From a virus, in the IMG/VR virus record IMGVR_UViG_3300029448_000025, positions 1-64,000 of that record: 64,000 bases of DNA; one strand, written 5' to 3'. Both the position numbers and the translations under genes were made by a program. The notes beneath the pieces are model-generated. The model saw only the letters and a list, made by a program, of their open reading frames with translations. It did not search any database and had not been told where the DNA came from. The stretch's first letter is position 1. The number at the start of each line of letters is the position of its first letter. Below, piece by piece: positions 25,723-35,275 of the stretch.

Positions 25723-25812
25723 ATGATAATTTGTTTTGGTTGCGGCGAAGGACTTGAAGTTTCAGACATTGATGAAGGATATTGCATATATTGCAGGAGG
25801 AAAATAGAATGA
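25723..25812 (+). CDS. 29-residue zinc microprotein
   Basis: CFGCG and CIYC pairs in only 29 residues form a minimal zinc ribbon. GGATGAGTG precedes the ATG and the stop overlaps the next ATG, which itself follows GGAGG. Its N-terminus (MIIC) matches that of the next gene. Confidence 0.45.
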   Translation: MIICFGCGEGLEVSDIDEGYCIYCRRKIE

Positions 25813-25958
25813 TAATTTGCGCAGAATGCGACGGTGAAATGACTTTGAACAGTGAAGCGGGTGCGCCCATGATGTTGATAACAGGTGATGTCGAAACAGG
25901 CAACCGAAGGTATGCTTCATGTAAGGTATGTGGGCATCGGCAGGTTCTTAAGGACTGA
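25809..25958 (+). CDS. 49-residue zinc-ribbon protein
   Basis: CAECDGEM and CKVCGHRQ pairs about 30 residues apart, a zinc ribbon. Preceded by an AGGAGG ribosome site; ATGA overlap with the previous microprotein. Confidence 0.55.
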   Translation: MIICAECDGEMTLNSEAGAPMMLITGDVETGNRRYASCKVCGHRQVLKD

Positions 25959-25974
25959 ACACTTCGCTTAAAAT

Positions 25975-26970
25975 ATGTTGGAGTTCCCTCGACAGATAGG
26001 GCTTAAGAGGTCTATTTGCAGAAGCAGAAGTGATTTTGCAAACTACATTAAAAGGTTGAACGGTAAAACCTCAATCTACACATCCCTCTATTCTTTCGAT
26101 ACTTTCGGAGAGTATGATTCCGCCGTCATGGATAGAGCATGGTGGGATTTTGATATGAACGACGATTTCACTATGGATGATGTCAAGCATGATGTAGCGG
26201 CCCTAATACAGCGTTTAGAGGGGGATGTGAGGCTCGTTGCGACCGGCAGGGGGTTTCATATCCACCAATGCTTCAAACGCCCCGTAAGAGGCCGAGAATG
26301 GGCTATTCACCTCGACAGGTATGAGCGCGCTATGGCAGACGGCCTATCAAGTCTTGATGGAGTCGGCTACCCTGAAAAAATGACAAGGGTTTCAGGAACA
26401 TACAATCCAAAGAGAAGGAAGTGGGCAGTTACTATTCCTGCGCAGGATTTTGCGAAAGACCCGTTCAATTACCGAATACCGGAAAGACCTTTACCGGAAT
26501 ATGACAGTATAGACCCGTTCAAAGGTATTATTCAGGAAAATGATTGCTTCGATTTGGTTAAATGGGCGCATGAGAATCCAATTCCCTCAAGGAAAAGAAC
26601 ATATGAATCGAGTATCACTACCGTTTCAGTCGGCGCAAACACTGGCGAGTGCGCACTACCGACCTGCCTCGACAGAGCGATTAGAGTTTCTAATCCTCCA
26701 CACCATGTTCGGGTGGCACTGGTTCAGGAGATGCGCAGACAATTGGCGTTCTACGCAAAACCAACTCAACTATCCGATGAAGAAAATTATGAAATAACAG
26801 ACAGCATATGCTCTTTCATAGAGGGCTTGGGTTGGTTGGACTATCGAGAGGGGATTACCCGCAAATATGTTCTTGGCGCAGTGCGCAAATATGAACATGC
26901 ACCGAGTCCACTATGGTATGCTAAACATAATCTATGTAATGGTGAAGGGTGTTGGTTCTGTGCGCAGTGA
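25975..26970 (+). CDS. archaeo-eukaryotic primase with PriL-like tail
   Basis: 331 residues. Catalytic DFD (58-60, WWDFDMND), GRGFHIH (91-97) and RVSGTYN (138-144) are the three AEP primase motifs. The C-terminal third (about 222-331) has CALPTCLDRAI, a PPHHVRVALVQEMRRQLAF helix and a CNGEGCWFC cluster, the pattern of the iron-sulfur PriL C-terminal domain. A PriS-PriL fusion in one chain would start viral replication primers without host primase. Confidence 0.8.
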   Translation: MLEFPRQIGLKRSICRSRSDFANYIKRLNGKTSIYTSLYSFDTFGEYDSAVMDRAWWDFDMNDDFTMDDVKHDVAALIQRLEGDVRLVATGRGFHIHQCFKRPVRGREWAIHLDRYERAMADGLSSLDGVGYPEKMTRVSGTYNPKRRKWAVTIPAQDFAKDPFNYRIPERPLPEYDSIDPFKGIIQENDCFDLVKWAHENPIPSRKRTYESSITTVSVGANTGECALPTCLDRAIRVSNPPHHVRVALVQEMRRQLAFYAKPTQLSDEENYEITDSICSFIEGLGWLDYREGITRKYVLGAVRKYEHAPSPLWYAKHNLCNGEGCWFCAQ

Positions 26971-27163
26971 AGAAGAGATAATAACGATGCTAAAAGAAGC
27001 GTCAAAGTTGAGAGACAGGTGGCTTCAAGTATTGACTGATAAGACATGGGCCGATGATTCGGAGATGCGCAGAGCGATACGCAATTATAACGCTTTGCGT
27101 GGAGTTATCAAGAGTCTGCGTTGGGCTTTGAGGCAACCAATGGCCGGAAACCCTCTTTATTGA
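26939..27163 (+). CDS. small helical protein, unknown
   Basis: 74 residues from ATG 26939, basic and helical (EEEIITMLKEASKLRDRWLQ). A GTG at 26960 is an alternative start that overlaps the primase stop more modestly. No family recognised. Confidence 0.5.
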   Translation: MVKGVGSVRSEEEIITMLKEASKLRDRWLQVLTDKTWADDSEMRRAIRNYNALRGVIKSLRWALRQPMAGNPLY

Positions 27164-27170
27164 ATCGTCA

Positions 27171-27178
27171 TTTAAATA
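27171..27178 (+). promoter_or_regulatory. TATA-box promoter
   Basis: TTTAAATA 23-30 bases before the GTG at 27201. Confidence 0.55.
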
Positions 27179-27200
27179 GAGGCGTGAAAACCGAGTCATC

Positions 27201-27899
27201 GTGATATACGCAGACGACAGGGAGAATGAGAAACTTCTGCATCGGCTGTATGTCAAAGTTGGCGACAGAAAGACCGACCCGAAGGGGCAATGCGTCGTTA
27301 AGAGACTGGCTACCGCAGATTACATAATCAATGAATACGGCATCGAAGCAAAGGAGATTAACGACCTTTACCGTAGCATTCTCGGCATCGGGCGCAACGG
27401 GCGCACTATCAAACATCAACTTTCAGAATTATGCGAAGCGGTCGAGATTCCCGTTCTCGCAGTTTACAATACTACTCTAAAGCCATATTTCAAAGGGCGC
27501 AAAGCAACTCGTCAGGAGGTTGCTAAAGAGATTCTGCGCCAACAAAGAATTATCAAGTCTTTCAAAATGACTCTTTACTCGCAGTTTCCTAAAGTGCGGC
27601 TTATCGAGTTTAGCGATATGGCAGAGTTTGTCGAATGGCTCGCGATACTGAATATGAATTGCTCTATGCGCAAAGCATTGACTCCTGCGCCCAAAGAAAA
27701 GCCAAGCGACCCCCGACTACTTGCTCTGATGGGTGTTCAGGGAATATCGGAGACAATCGCAACCCAACTTCTCGACCAATACGGATGTCTGCAAAACATA
27801 CTCAAAAGTAAAGTAAAGCAAAAAGACCTGATGAAAATTAAGGGCGTTGGTCGGACAACAGCACGCAGAATAAAACAACTATCGAAACGATGGGTTTAA
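27201..27899 (+). CDS. XPF/Hef/Mus81-type ERCC4 nuclease
   Basis: 232 residues from a GTG. The ERCC4 site reads D6-R-E-N, D40 (ATADYII) and E49-x-K51...D55 (GIEAKEINDL), close to the family GDxxxxxxERKxxxD pattern. Residues about 165-232 are a tandem helix-hairpin-helix domain (LMGVQGISETIATQLLDQYG, KIKGVGRTTARRIKQL). It would cut branched or flap DNA in replication, repair or resolution. Own TATA box. Confidence 0.85.
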   Translation: MIYADDRENEKLLHRLYVKVGDRKTDPKGQCVVKRLATADYIINEYGIEAKEINDLYRSILGIGRNGRTIKHQLSELCEAVEIPVLAVYNTTLKPYFKGRKATRQEVAKEILRQQRIIKSFKMTLYSQFPKVRLIEFSDMAEFVEWLAILNMNCSMRKALTPAPKEKPSDPRLLALMGVQGISETIATQLLDQYGCLQNILKSKVKQKDLMKIKGVGRTTARRIKQLSKRWV

Positions 27900-27924
27900 T
27901 AGAGCGTTTGATACAGGGTAATTT

Positions 27925-27997
27925 GCGGGTGGCACTCGCGGCAATGGACTTTCTGTTTTCGGTCTTCGTTTCTCCCCTCCGGCGATGTGCCACTCGC
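27925..27997 (+). ncRNA. possible structured RNA upstream of tRNA
   Basis: GCGGGTGGCAC (27925-27935) pairs with GTGCCACTCGC (27987-27997) through 11 base pairs including one G-U, closing a 51-base loop. It fills the gap between the ERCC4 gene and the tRNA and could be a processing signal, a terminator or a small RNA. Confidence 0.4.
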
Positions 27998-28010
27998 CCA
28001 ATTCAGTTAA

Positions 28011-28082
28011 GGGCTTGTAGTGTAGAGGAAGCACACCCTCTTTGGTTGAGGGAGGTCGGAGGTTCAAATCCTCTCAAGTCCA
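28011..28082 (+). tRNA. tRNA-Pro (anticodon UGG)
   Basis: 72 bases fold into a full cloverleaf: acceptor GGGCTTG/CAAGTCC with one G-U pair, D arm GTGT/GCAC, anticodon stem CCCTC/GAGGG with loop TTTGGTT (anticodon TGG), five-base variable region AGGTC, T arm GGAGG/CCTCT with loop TTCAAAT, and discriminator A. No encoded CCA and no intron. It ends five bases from the stop of the converging giant tail gene. It probably supplements host proline decoding during late expression. Confidence 0.93.
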
Positions 28083-28087
28083 CTTTA

Positions 28088-31000
28088 TCAATAAGGCTTA
28101 AAGTTATCAGACTGCGCATTTGAATGAATACTGTTTCTGCGCATTTTAACCGATGTGTTATGGATTACAAGCGATTGATAAGGCGCAGAATCGCCACTAC
28201 GGGCCGGTGAACGAGATATTTCAATAACCAAAGTATTACCTGCTGTTTCTGCGCCGTCGAGGTTTTGCGTAGTCAGTAGTGTTGTTGATTCTCTCGATGT
28301 TCCCATAGCAACGGTAGTGTTTTGAGAGATGCTTTGCCCAGTTTCTTTACAAGTTATTGTAGTAGTGATAAGCGCAGAACCACCACTGCTAATAGTATCG
28401 AGTGTTAAAGCACCTTCAAGACCGACAATACCTGTGCTTATGTCATTCGGAACTCGGACAGTCATAGAGTGAGTATGTATCTCTCCTTGTTCGCCTGATT
28501 CCGAGTCTGTGATGCCAGCGAGAACAAAACCTTCATTTGTCTTCATAGCAACCCCTTCACCCGTAGAAAGGATGCTATCTATCCCGTCTATATCTCTATC
28601 AGAAGACAGTGCGACAGACGGCTTCTTTTGCCCTATGATACCCCAAGAACCCGCAGAAGCGTGCGTGTCGGAGGAAAAGGATGCTCGACCCTTGATTACA
28701 CGCAAAGCCGCATTAGACATCATATTGACATCATAACCTTGATTGTTGTTTGTTTGACTTGAACCACCTCCGACTGTTGGGGGAGGTAGAGCAGGTCGGG
28801 GATTGACAGCATCTCCACCGCCCGAAGATGGAGGGATTGCGGGTGAGGGGTCGGGTGAGGCAGGTGGGCCTGATTCGGGTTTGGCCGGATTGTTTGCGCC
28901 GCCACTGATGACCTGCGCAAGAGAATACGCAAAGTGCCTCTCTGTTCTCTCAAGACCTAAAATTACTTTCTCAACTTGTTGTTCATCCTTACTCCAACCA
29001 ACAGAGTTTATTGAAAGAGTTTGGGTTTCTAAATCAATATGCGTATCTGTAAATGTGAGCGTGGTTGATGGCAAATAATTTATGTCTTTTACTATTGCTA
29101 CGCGTGGCGCATAGTATGAGGCTCTTTCATTACCCATATGGCCGAATACCGGATGTTGGCGCACGCCGAGAGGGAATGGTGAAGCAAGGTTAAATGAAGA
29201 ATATGTAGATAGGCCGTCAATGTTATGCGCATTTATTGTAGAACCTGTTATTATTTTGCGCACTAATGCACGCAAATACTCTACATTTACAGAAACAAAA
29301 AGTTTTTTGCTTGTATCTCCTTGATAAGAAGAAGGAATAGTAATTGGATAATAACCATTGCCATTAACAAGAACACTACTGCTACCTGAAAGCGAACTAA
29401 TGTCATTTTGCGGAGGTTTGTTTCCGGCATCCGGCGCTTCATCAAAAGTATAATCAAGAAGCCAAACCCTAAACACTACATTATCTGCGGTAGAACCACT
29501 GTCAATTGTAATTGCTAATCTTAATTTATTTGTTGTTGTTGCGCTTACTAAATTAGTTCCTTTATCAACATGAATAATGTTTAGTGCGTAAGAAAGACTG
29601 TTTGAACCATGCCATGAATAAGCAGAGTTATAGCCTCTTTCTATTCCTTCTGCAAAGTTCATTGTATAAGTTCCGGCGGTTCCTGTTCTACTGCCTAATC
29701 CTGATTGACAATATATACTTAATTGAGTGCTACCTGTGTTCGGTTCTAAAAAGTTCCAACCATCGGCAAGTGCTTTAGTTGCACCATACACCGGACTACC
29801 ACCATTTTGCGCAAACTTAGCAGTGTGAACTCTATTTGGCGCACTACCCGATTCGACTATATTTAAAAGCGAACTACCAGTTGAGACATCAACTCCAACT
29901 GAAACCGGCCCCCTAACTCTCGGTTCTACGCCTTTGCTTTGCAAAGTATCTGTTTGGAGTATTGCGCTGTGAAACTTGCCGAGGTTTCTACTATTTTCCG
30001 CAGGTTTGTTAAAAGTTGTTTGCGCACTTTCAAGTGCAGACTGAATGCCTGAAAACGGAGAACCGCCCCATATGTTGCACCAAGAAGCATTTGAATCAAT
30101 ATGCGCTTTAGTTCCTTGACGGAAAACATCTTGAACATACCCATACCTTGCGCCGTAAAGCATAATATCGCTTTCGCCAGCCGCCCTTACCATCTGCGCA
30201 GTAATAGAAACTCTTGCGGTATTTTCACGCGCATATTCTTGTTTAGCAATAGATAACGCTTCATCGGCAGAAAAAATCTTTGGTTGTTGCAAAATACGCC
30301 ATCGAGTTACTTCGCCTGAAACGGCTTCGGGATAGTCTGCGTAGTTTGTATTACCGTTGTAAAATACTCTAATGTTTGTTGCCTGAGAGCCAATCTGCGT
30401 GTTAAGAGAACTCATTAACATATTACTGCGGGTAAGGGTATGACCCGAAGCATAGGATGGCCTAAAGGTAAGCATGTTGTCTCGATTTACGCTCCATGTA
30501 AATGTTTTTGTATTACCGCCAATACCTGAACCTTCTTTATCGCTCATTTGGTTTAAAAGGTTAAGAACGGTAGTTGCTTTTGCGTCAATTATTGAACCGA
30601 ATGAATCAGTATCGCTACCCGAAGCCGCTAATTGAGTTATAGTCATGTTTTTTGTATTAGGAACTCCACCAAAATTATACATTAAAGGTAGTGCGCTGTT
30701 TTTAGCCCAAGTATCGGCAGTTAAAAGATTAAAAATAGTGCGCAGTTTATCGTGCGCAAAAAATGTTCCTGAGTTTGCAGAAGGAATATACCCTTGTAGA
30801 TTTGTCATTAAGCGCAAAGAAAATAATGCGGCAGTAGTATTGTAAACAATTGCACTTTTAAAAACACCTGCGCCGTCTGTGCCGACTAAATCAATAACTG
30901 CGTTTGAACCTGTTGCGCCACCTGCGACATCGGCTTTTAACAAAACTTCAAGGGATTTAGGCCCGATAAGGTTTCCATTAGGATATGAAGTAATATACAC

Positions 31001-34000
31001 GCCTGTTAATTTATCACCCTTTGTTGCATCCACGCCTTTGCCAGTCCATGAATAATAATAAATTAAATCCTCCGCACTTCTACTATCGCCCTTTCTACAA
31101 ACAATTGCACCATATCCTGCTGTATCAAATTGCGAAACATCATCTACAAAAATTGTCGTGTCTGAAAGTGCTATGTCTTGATTTAAGAAAGAAAAGTCGT
31201 TAATCATATACTTTTGATTTTTATGCTTGATAAAAGTTGCATCATCGTTATTTTTAAACGACAAAACAGCATTTTTCCAATAAGAATCAGTTAAGTATGG
31301 AGTTCCTGCTACTGCTAAGGTATAGTCGCCAAAATCAACTTGACCTCCCGAAGAATACCCACTCCGACCACCTGTTGCGGCTGTATTTAGGTTGTAATAT
31401 CGAGATGCGTCAATTATTACAAACGCACCTGCTGTTTCATCCCAATTAGCGTAGCGAGTATCAAGAGGTTCGTCATTTGAACCACCGGCTAAACTGCACC
31501 AAGCATTGCCCGTGTAAGGTTCGGATTCTGCGTCAAACTTCCAAATATCAATGTCTTCGCCAATTTTTAATTCTGTATAAACATCAGGCTCGCCGCCTTC
31601 ATTAAATTGGTCTGCAACAGTTAATTGAACTTTATAGTTATCAGAGGTTGGCAACAACAAACCAAAATCGTTTTTGCGGAAACCGCCATCTGCGTCTGCT
31701 GTTCCGTCGTTGCGCATGTCTGCCCAAAGAACATACAAATGCTTGTAAGAATCACTTGAATTATTGCGCAGACTGTAAATTGTTTTATCGGCTTGCCATT
31801 TTCTTTTAACACCTTTAACCCCCGTTAATGTAATTTGCGCAGAATTAAGATACTTTATTGTTCCTGTATCATCGACGGGTTCAAAAGTTGCATTAGAGTT
31901 TGCTGTTCTTCTTTCGGTAATATGAGGTTCAGTTAAACGGACTTTAACGCCATCGGGGTCTGAATAATGACGAGCAGTGCCGTAATTCCAAGAAGAAGCA
32001 TTTAGATTTCTTGCGTTCATATAAGCAAACTCATTTACACCTGCCTCAAAGGATATTTTTGATGCTTTGTAAACACCGCTACCTGCCGCCGCAGTTATTT
32101 GAAACAAGCCGTTTAACAAATTATCTGAAAAACCTTCATGGATAACAATGTTCCCAACAGTCCAAGTTCCTGAACCTGATGTAAACTCTTCATCCGATAA
32201 ATCCCATGAGGTAGCGGCTTCTGTTAAAGTTCCTGAAACACCACTAAAAATAACATGCTGTGAGTCATTTGTTTCAATATCAACTAATTCAAGAATGCCA
32301 TGTCGCATATCATGGTAATTAAACAAATGCAAAATTGCGGGTTCATCAATAACAATTGAAGTAGCACCCTGCGCAATATCTGCGTGCAAACCATCCCAAC
32401 CTGTTACTGTTCCGTTTGAATTATATGACCCTGCGCCATGAGTAGCAATATACTGCGCAGACTTTGGCGTATTTAGATTTGAACCTGCACCAGCCCTCCA
32501 TAACGGTATTGCGTCAATTATGCCAAACTGCGCCTTAAAGAAAGGAGATAAAGGCAAATCTCTCATAATTCTTGCGTGGATGTTTCTATTCTTTACTGCT
32601 TGATGTTCTGCGTCTGTTAAAAGTGCGCCTTCAAATAAAACGGGTTTTACAAGCGGGTATCGTTTTGAGTCATCACTGTTTATTTTTGTTAAATTATAAG
32701 CCATACCATAGTTGCTTGTTACTGTTGCGGTATCAGAAACAGCAAGCGCAGAAGGCCAACTTTCAAGTTCAACATGAACAGTAGTAGCAGAGGGAACGGC
32801 AACAACCTTTAGTGGTGATGCCTTTAAAAAAGAAGAACCAGTAGTGCCTATTCCCGAAGGCAAAATAAATACATCACCAATAGCAAGACTATGAGATGCT
32901 CTTGTTCGCAATTCAAACATAACACTTTTTACTACACTTCGATTAGTAGTTTCATCCAGTTTTGAGCGATAATGAATAGATTTACAAGTCCATTTATCTA
33001 CTTCAAACAATCTATCTGTTGTTTCATCTGCGCCAGTAAAATCACATCTAATTTCACATAAATAAGTATTAACATCAATAGAGCCGTTTCCCGCAGAATT
33101 ATACCTTCTTTTATGCGCAATAAGACCATTTGTAGCAATAGCATAATCTCCATCATAACCTGTTCCCTTAACAGTAATTGTATCACCTGCGGCTAAACCT
33201 TTGTATGTGCTTAACACTGTTGCGTATTGAGAAACTCCGCTTGATGCAAATGTTGGGTCTGTTGCTTCCTCCCATTCAACATAAAAACTGCGAGTATTTG
33301 CTGTGCCATCTACTTTATGTTGCACTGCAATAATTTCAGAAAGACTGTAAGTATCATTATCAAAACCAAAACCCGCCCACTCCTTATCAGGAAAATTAGG
33401 GCCATCTTCGTCTTCACCCATATACATTTGAATAGCCGAACCTGAGTTTAGATGAGTTCTTGCACTACTATCCTTTTGAAACTTAACGCTATTTACTACA
33501 TTGTAAAAATTATGTCCTAAATCACTATTGCCAACAGTAAGAGAACTTGCGCCCATATTCATTTTTGTCAAAAGAGAAAGTGTGTCAAAATTAACTTGAG
33601 AAGAAGTAGAAGACATTGAAATATGCTCATTCAAAGAAAAAGTTGCACTACCCCCTGTTTCCCATAAAGGCAACACTCTATTGAGAATTGCCGATGAATC
33701 GCGAGCAGTAATTATTGTTTCGAGGGTTTGTTGATGTTTATTTTGTTTATGGTTTAAAGACTCAACAACTCCCGACCAAATAGGGCGTTCTTCTTCATCA
33801 CGGAATGCTAATAAACGCCATTCTGTTGCGCCTACGCCTGTTGTAAGGGCCGCAAGAGCATATTCGTTTGAATCGTCATAAATAGATAGATTAAGGGTTG
33901 AAACATTATTTGTTCCATATTTGAAAGCAAACTTACCAACTTCGGGTTTTGCTACTGTGTTACCGATGTTATAATTTAACGGCAAAATAACTCCGACTCT

Positions 34001-35275
34001 ATCAATTAAAGTGTTCGTGCAAAGATGTGTTTTACTGTTAAGATTAGCCCAAACTGCATCTAAAGACCAACCTTTACTTGTTGTTAAAGAGTTGCCAGTT
34101 GCCGCAATAGAACCATTAGTAAAATGAGTTGTGCTATCGTTTAAATACGCTTTCCATGTGCCGCCAGCATGGTCGAAAACAACATAAATATCCGCCCATA
34201 TTTCATCTGCATTGTATATTCGTGCGCTACTTTCGCCATCATCCCACTTTCTAAAAACACCGGAACTATAACTCATTAGCGTTGCAAGGTCAATTGCCAC
34301 TGTTGCTAAAGGCGTTGTATCACTCCACTCGCCTGTCGATTTAGTAAAAGTTGCACTTGATTTGTAGCCAATTTTTAAAGAATAAGTCATTGGCACACCA
34401 TCCATAATTCGATGTGAAGCCATCCTTATGTGAAAAACTTCACCTAAACCACGCAAACGCAAAGGCCCATCATAACTAATTAGTCTTTCAGTGCCGCTTG
34501 ATGCTTGAGAATAAATGTTATTTATTAAAAATGGCATTTCACTTGGCGAAGTAATGTCATGCAAATAATTATCAGGTCTTGATTCTGTAATATCCATTGC
34601 TGTTTGCGGCCCTTCGCCGGTATAAACACTTGCAAAATGAGTTCTTTTTATTGCGCTTAAAGCCCACTGAGAATCGTCTTGTTGTCCTATGCGAGCATAA
34701 CCTCCTGCAAGTGGCATTTTTGCGGCAGGAAACCATGAAGAATCCGCAGGAATATAACTGTCTGCGCCAAATGTTAAATCCATAACACCCATTGGCGCAA
34801 AATAAGAGCCGCTTGTATCATGTCCGTTTGTAAAGTTAAGGTATGAAGAACCACTCGCACCATTAAATCGAACTCTGTTTGCCGATAAAGAAGAAGGATG
34901 TTGTAGATTTGACCTATGTTCATAATCAGAACCAATTGACGGGTCAATAGTTAGCCATTCATGGATTCCTCTATTTATTGTAAGTTTATTTGCGTTATTA
35001 GTAATAAATGTATTAAGTCCTTCATCAACATCACTTTCTGCACGCACAGGGTCGCCCGAAGCATAATGCCCACTGCGCAGACGGTCAATGTAAGAATACG
35101 CATAGCGTGGATTTAGTATATTAGTTCCGCCAAAAATTGAACCATGATGAGAGTTTTCGTGGTCGTGTGTGCGTATTGTAGCGTCGTTTAAATCGTCTGC
35201 AATTGCTCTTGCACCGTTAAAGTCGTCGTAATAACCTGAAAGCCAAAATGTCTGTTTTAACCCTATTGACTTCAC
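28088..35275 (-). CDS. giant tail hub/fibre protein
   Basis: 2395 residues from a GTG that overlaps the tape-measure stop (GTGA), with AGGTGG upstream. Very beta-rich and Ser/Thr/Asn/Gly-rich. A segment about residues 455-525 (RLLAFRDEEERPIWSGVVES) has the look of a baseplate hub, and another hub-like part lies near residues 1530-1630. A Pro/Gly-rich linker (about 2125-2180) separates a C-terminal domain that may be the exposed tip. As the last gene of the tail block after the tape measure, it is the likely tail-tip, host-contact protein. Confidence 0.7.
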   Translation of the reverse strand: MKSIGLKQTFWLSGYYDDFNGARAIADDLNDATIRTHDHENSHHGSIFGGTNILNPRYAYSYIDRLRSGHYASGDPVRAESDVDEGLNTFITNNANKLTINRGIHEWLTIDPSIGSDYEHRSNLQHPSSLSANRVRFNGASGSSYLNFTNGHDTSGSYFAPMGVMDLTFGADSYIPADSSWFPAAKMPLAGGYARIGQQDDSQWALSAIKRTHFASVYTGEGPQTAMDITESRPDNYLHDITSPSEMPFLINNIYSQASSGTERLISYDGPLRLRGLGEVFHIRMASHRIMDGVPMTYSLKIGYKSSATFTKSTGEWSDTTPLATVAIDLATLMSYSSGVFRKWDDGESSARIYNADEIWADIYVVFDHAGGTWKAYLNDSTTHFTNGSIAATGNSLTTSKGWSLDAVWANLNSKTHLCTNTLIDRVGVILPLNYNIGNTVAKPEVGKFAFKYGTNNVSTLNLSIYDDSNEYALAALTTGVGATEWRLLAFRDEEERPIWSGVVESLNHKQNKHQQTLETIITARDSSAILNRVLPLWETGGSATFSLNEHISMSSTSSQVNFDTLSLLTKMNMGASSLTVGNSDLGHNFYNVVNSVKFQKDSSARTHLNSGSAIQMYMGEDEDGPNFPDKEWAGFGFDNDTYSLSEIIAVQHKVDGTANTRSFYVEWEEATDPTFASSGVSQYATVLSTYKGLAAGDTITVKGTGYDGDYAIATNGLIAHKRRYNSAGNGSIDVNTYLCEIRCDFTGADETTDRLFEVDKWTCKSIHYRSKLDETTNRSVVKSVMFELRTRASHSLAIGDVFILPSGIGTTGSSFLKASPLKVVAVPSATTVHVELESWPSALAVSDTATVTSNYGMAYNLTKINSDDSKRYPLVKPVLFEGALLTDAEHQAVKNRNIHARIMRDLPLSPFFKAQFGIIDAIPLWRAGAGSNLNTPKSAQYIATHGAGSYNSNGTVTGWDGLHADIAQGATSIVIDEPAILHLFNYHDMRHGILELVDIETNDSQHVIFSGVSGTLTEAATSWDLSDEEFTSGSGTWTVGNIVIHEGFSDNLLNGLFQITAAAGSGVYKASKISFEAGVNEFAYMNARNLNASSWNYGTARHYSDPDGVKVRLTEPHITERRTANSNATFEPVDDTGTIKYLNSAQITLTGVKGVKRKWQADKTIYSLRNNSSDSYKHLYVLWADMRNDGTADADGGFRKNDFGLLLPTSDNYKVQLTVADQFNEGGEPDVYTELKIGEDIDIWKFDAESEPYTGNAWCSLAGGSNDEPLDTRYANWDETAGAFVIIDASRYYNLNTAATGGRSGYSSGGQVDFGDYTLAVAGTPYLTDSYWKNAVLSFKNNDDATFIKHKNQKYMINDFSFLNQDIALSDTTIFVDDVSQFDTAGYGAIVCRKGDSRSAEDLIYYYSWTGKGVDATKGDKLTGVYITSYPNGNLIGPKSLEVLLKADVAGGATGSNAVIDLVGTDGAGVFKSAIVYNTTAALFSLRLMTNLQGYIPSANSGTFFAHDKLRTIFNLLTADTWAKNSALPLMYNFGGVPNTKNMTITQLAASGSDTDSFGSIIDAKATTVLNLLNQMSDKEGSGIGGNTKTFTWSVNRDNMLTFRPSYASGHTLTRSNMLMSSLNTQIGSQATNIRVFYNGNTNYADYPEAVSGEVTRWRILQQPKIFSADEALSIAKQEYARENTARVSITAQMVRAAGESDIMLYGARYGYVQDVFRQGTKAHIDSNASWCNIWGGSPFSGIQSALESAQTTFNKPAENSRNLGKFHSAILQTDTLQSKGVEPRVRGPVSVGVDVSTGSSLLNIVESGSAPNRVHTAKFAQNGGSPVYGATKALADGWNFLEPNTGSTQLSIYCQSGLGSRTGTAGTYTMNFAEGIERGYNSAYSWHGSNSLSYALNIIHVDKGTNLVSATTTNKLRLAITIDSGSTADNVVFRVWLLDYTFDEAPDAGNKPPQNDISSLSGSSSVLVNGNGYYPITIPSSYQGDTSKKLFVSVNVEYLRALVRKIITGSTINAHNIDGLSTYSSFNLASPFPLGVRQHPVFGHMGNERASYYAPRVAIVKDINYLPSTTLTFTDTHIDLETQTLSINSVGWSKDEQQVEKVILGLERTERHFAYSLAQVISGGANNPAKPESGPPASPDPSPAIPPSSGGGDAVNPRPALPPPTVGGGSSQTNNNQGYDVNMMSNAALRVIKGRASFSSDTHASAGSWGIIGQKKPSVALSSDRDIDGIDSILSTGEGVAMKTNEGFVLAGITDSESGEQGEIHTHSMTVRVPNDISTGIVGLEGALTLDTISSGGSALITTTITCKETGQSISQNTTVAMGTSRESTTLLTTQNLDGAETAGNTLVIEISRSPARSGDSAPYQSLVIHNTSVKMRRNSIHSNAQSDNFKPY

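Noticed and set aside
32572-34785. Plus-strand open frames inside the giant tail gene
   Set aside because: Shadows of the minus-strand gene with hydrophobic or basic low-complexity translations and no starts or promoters.
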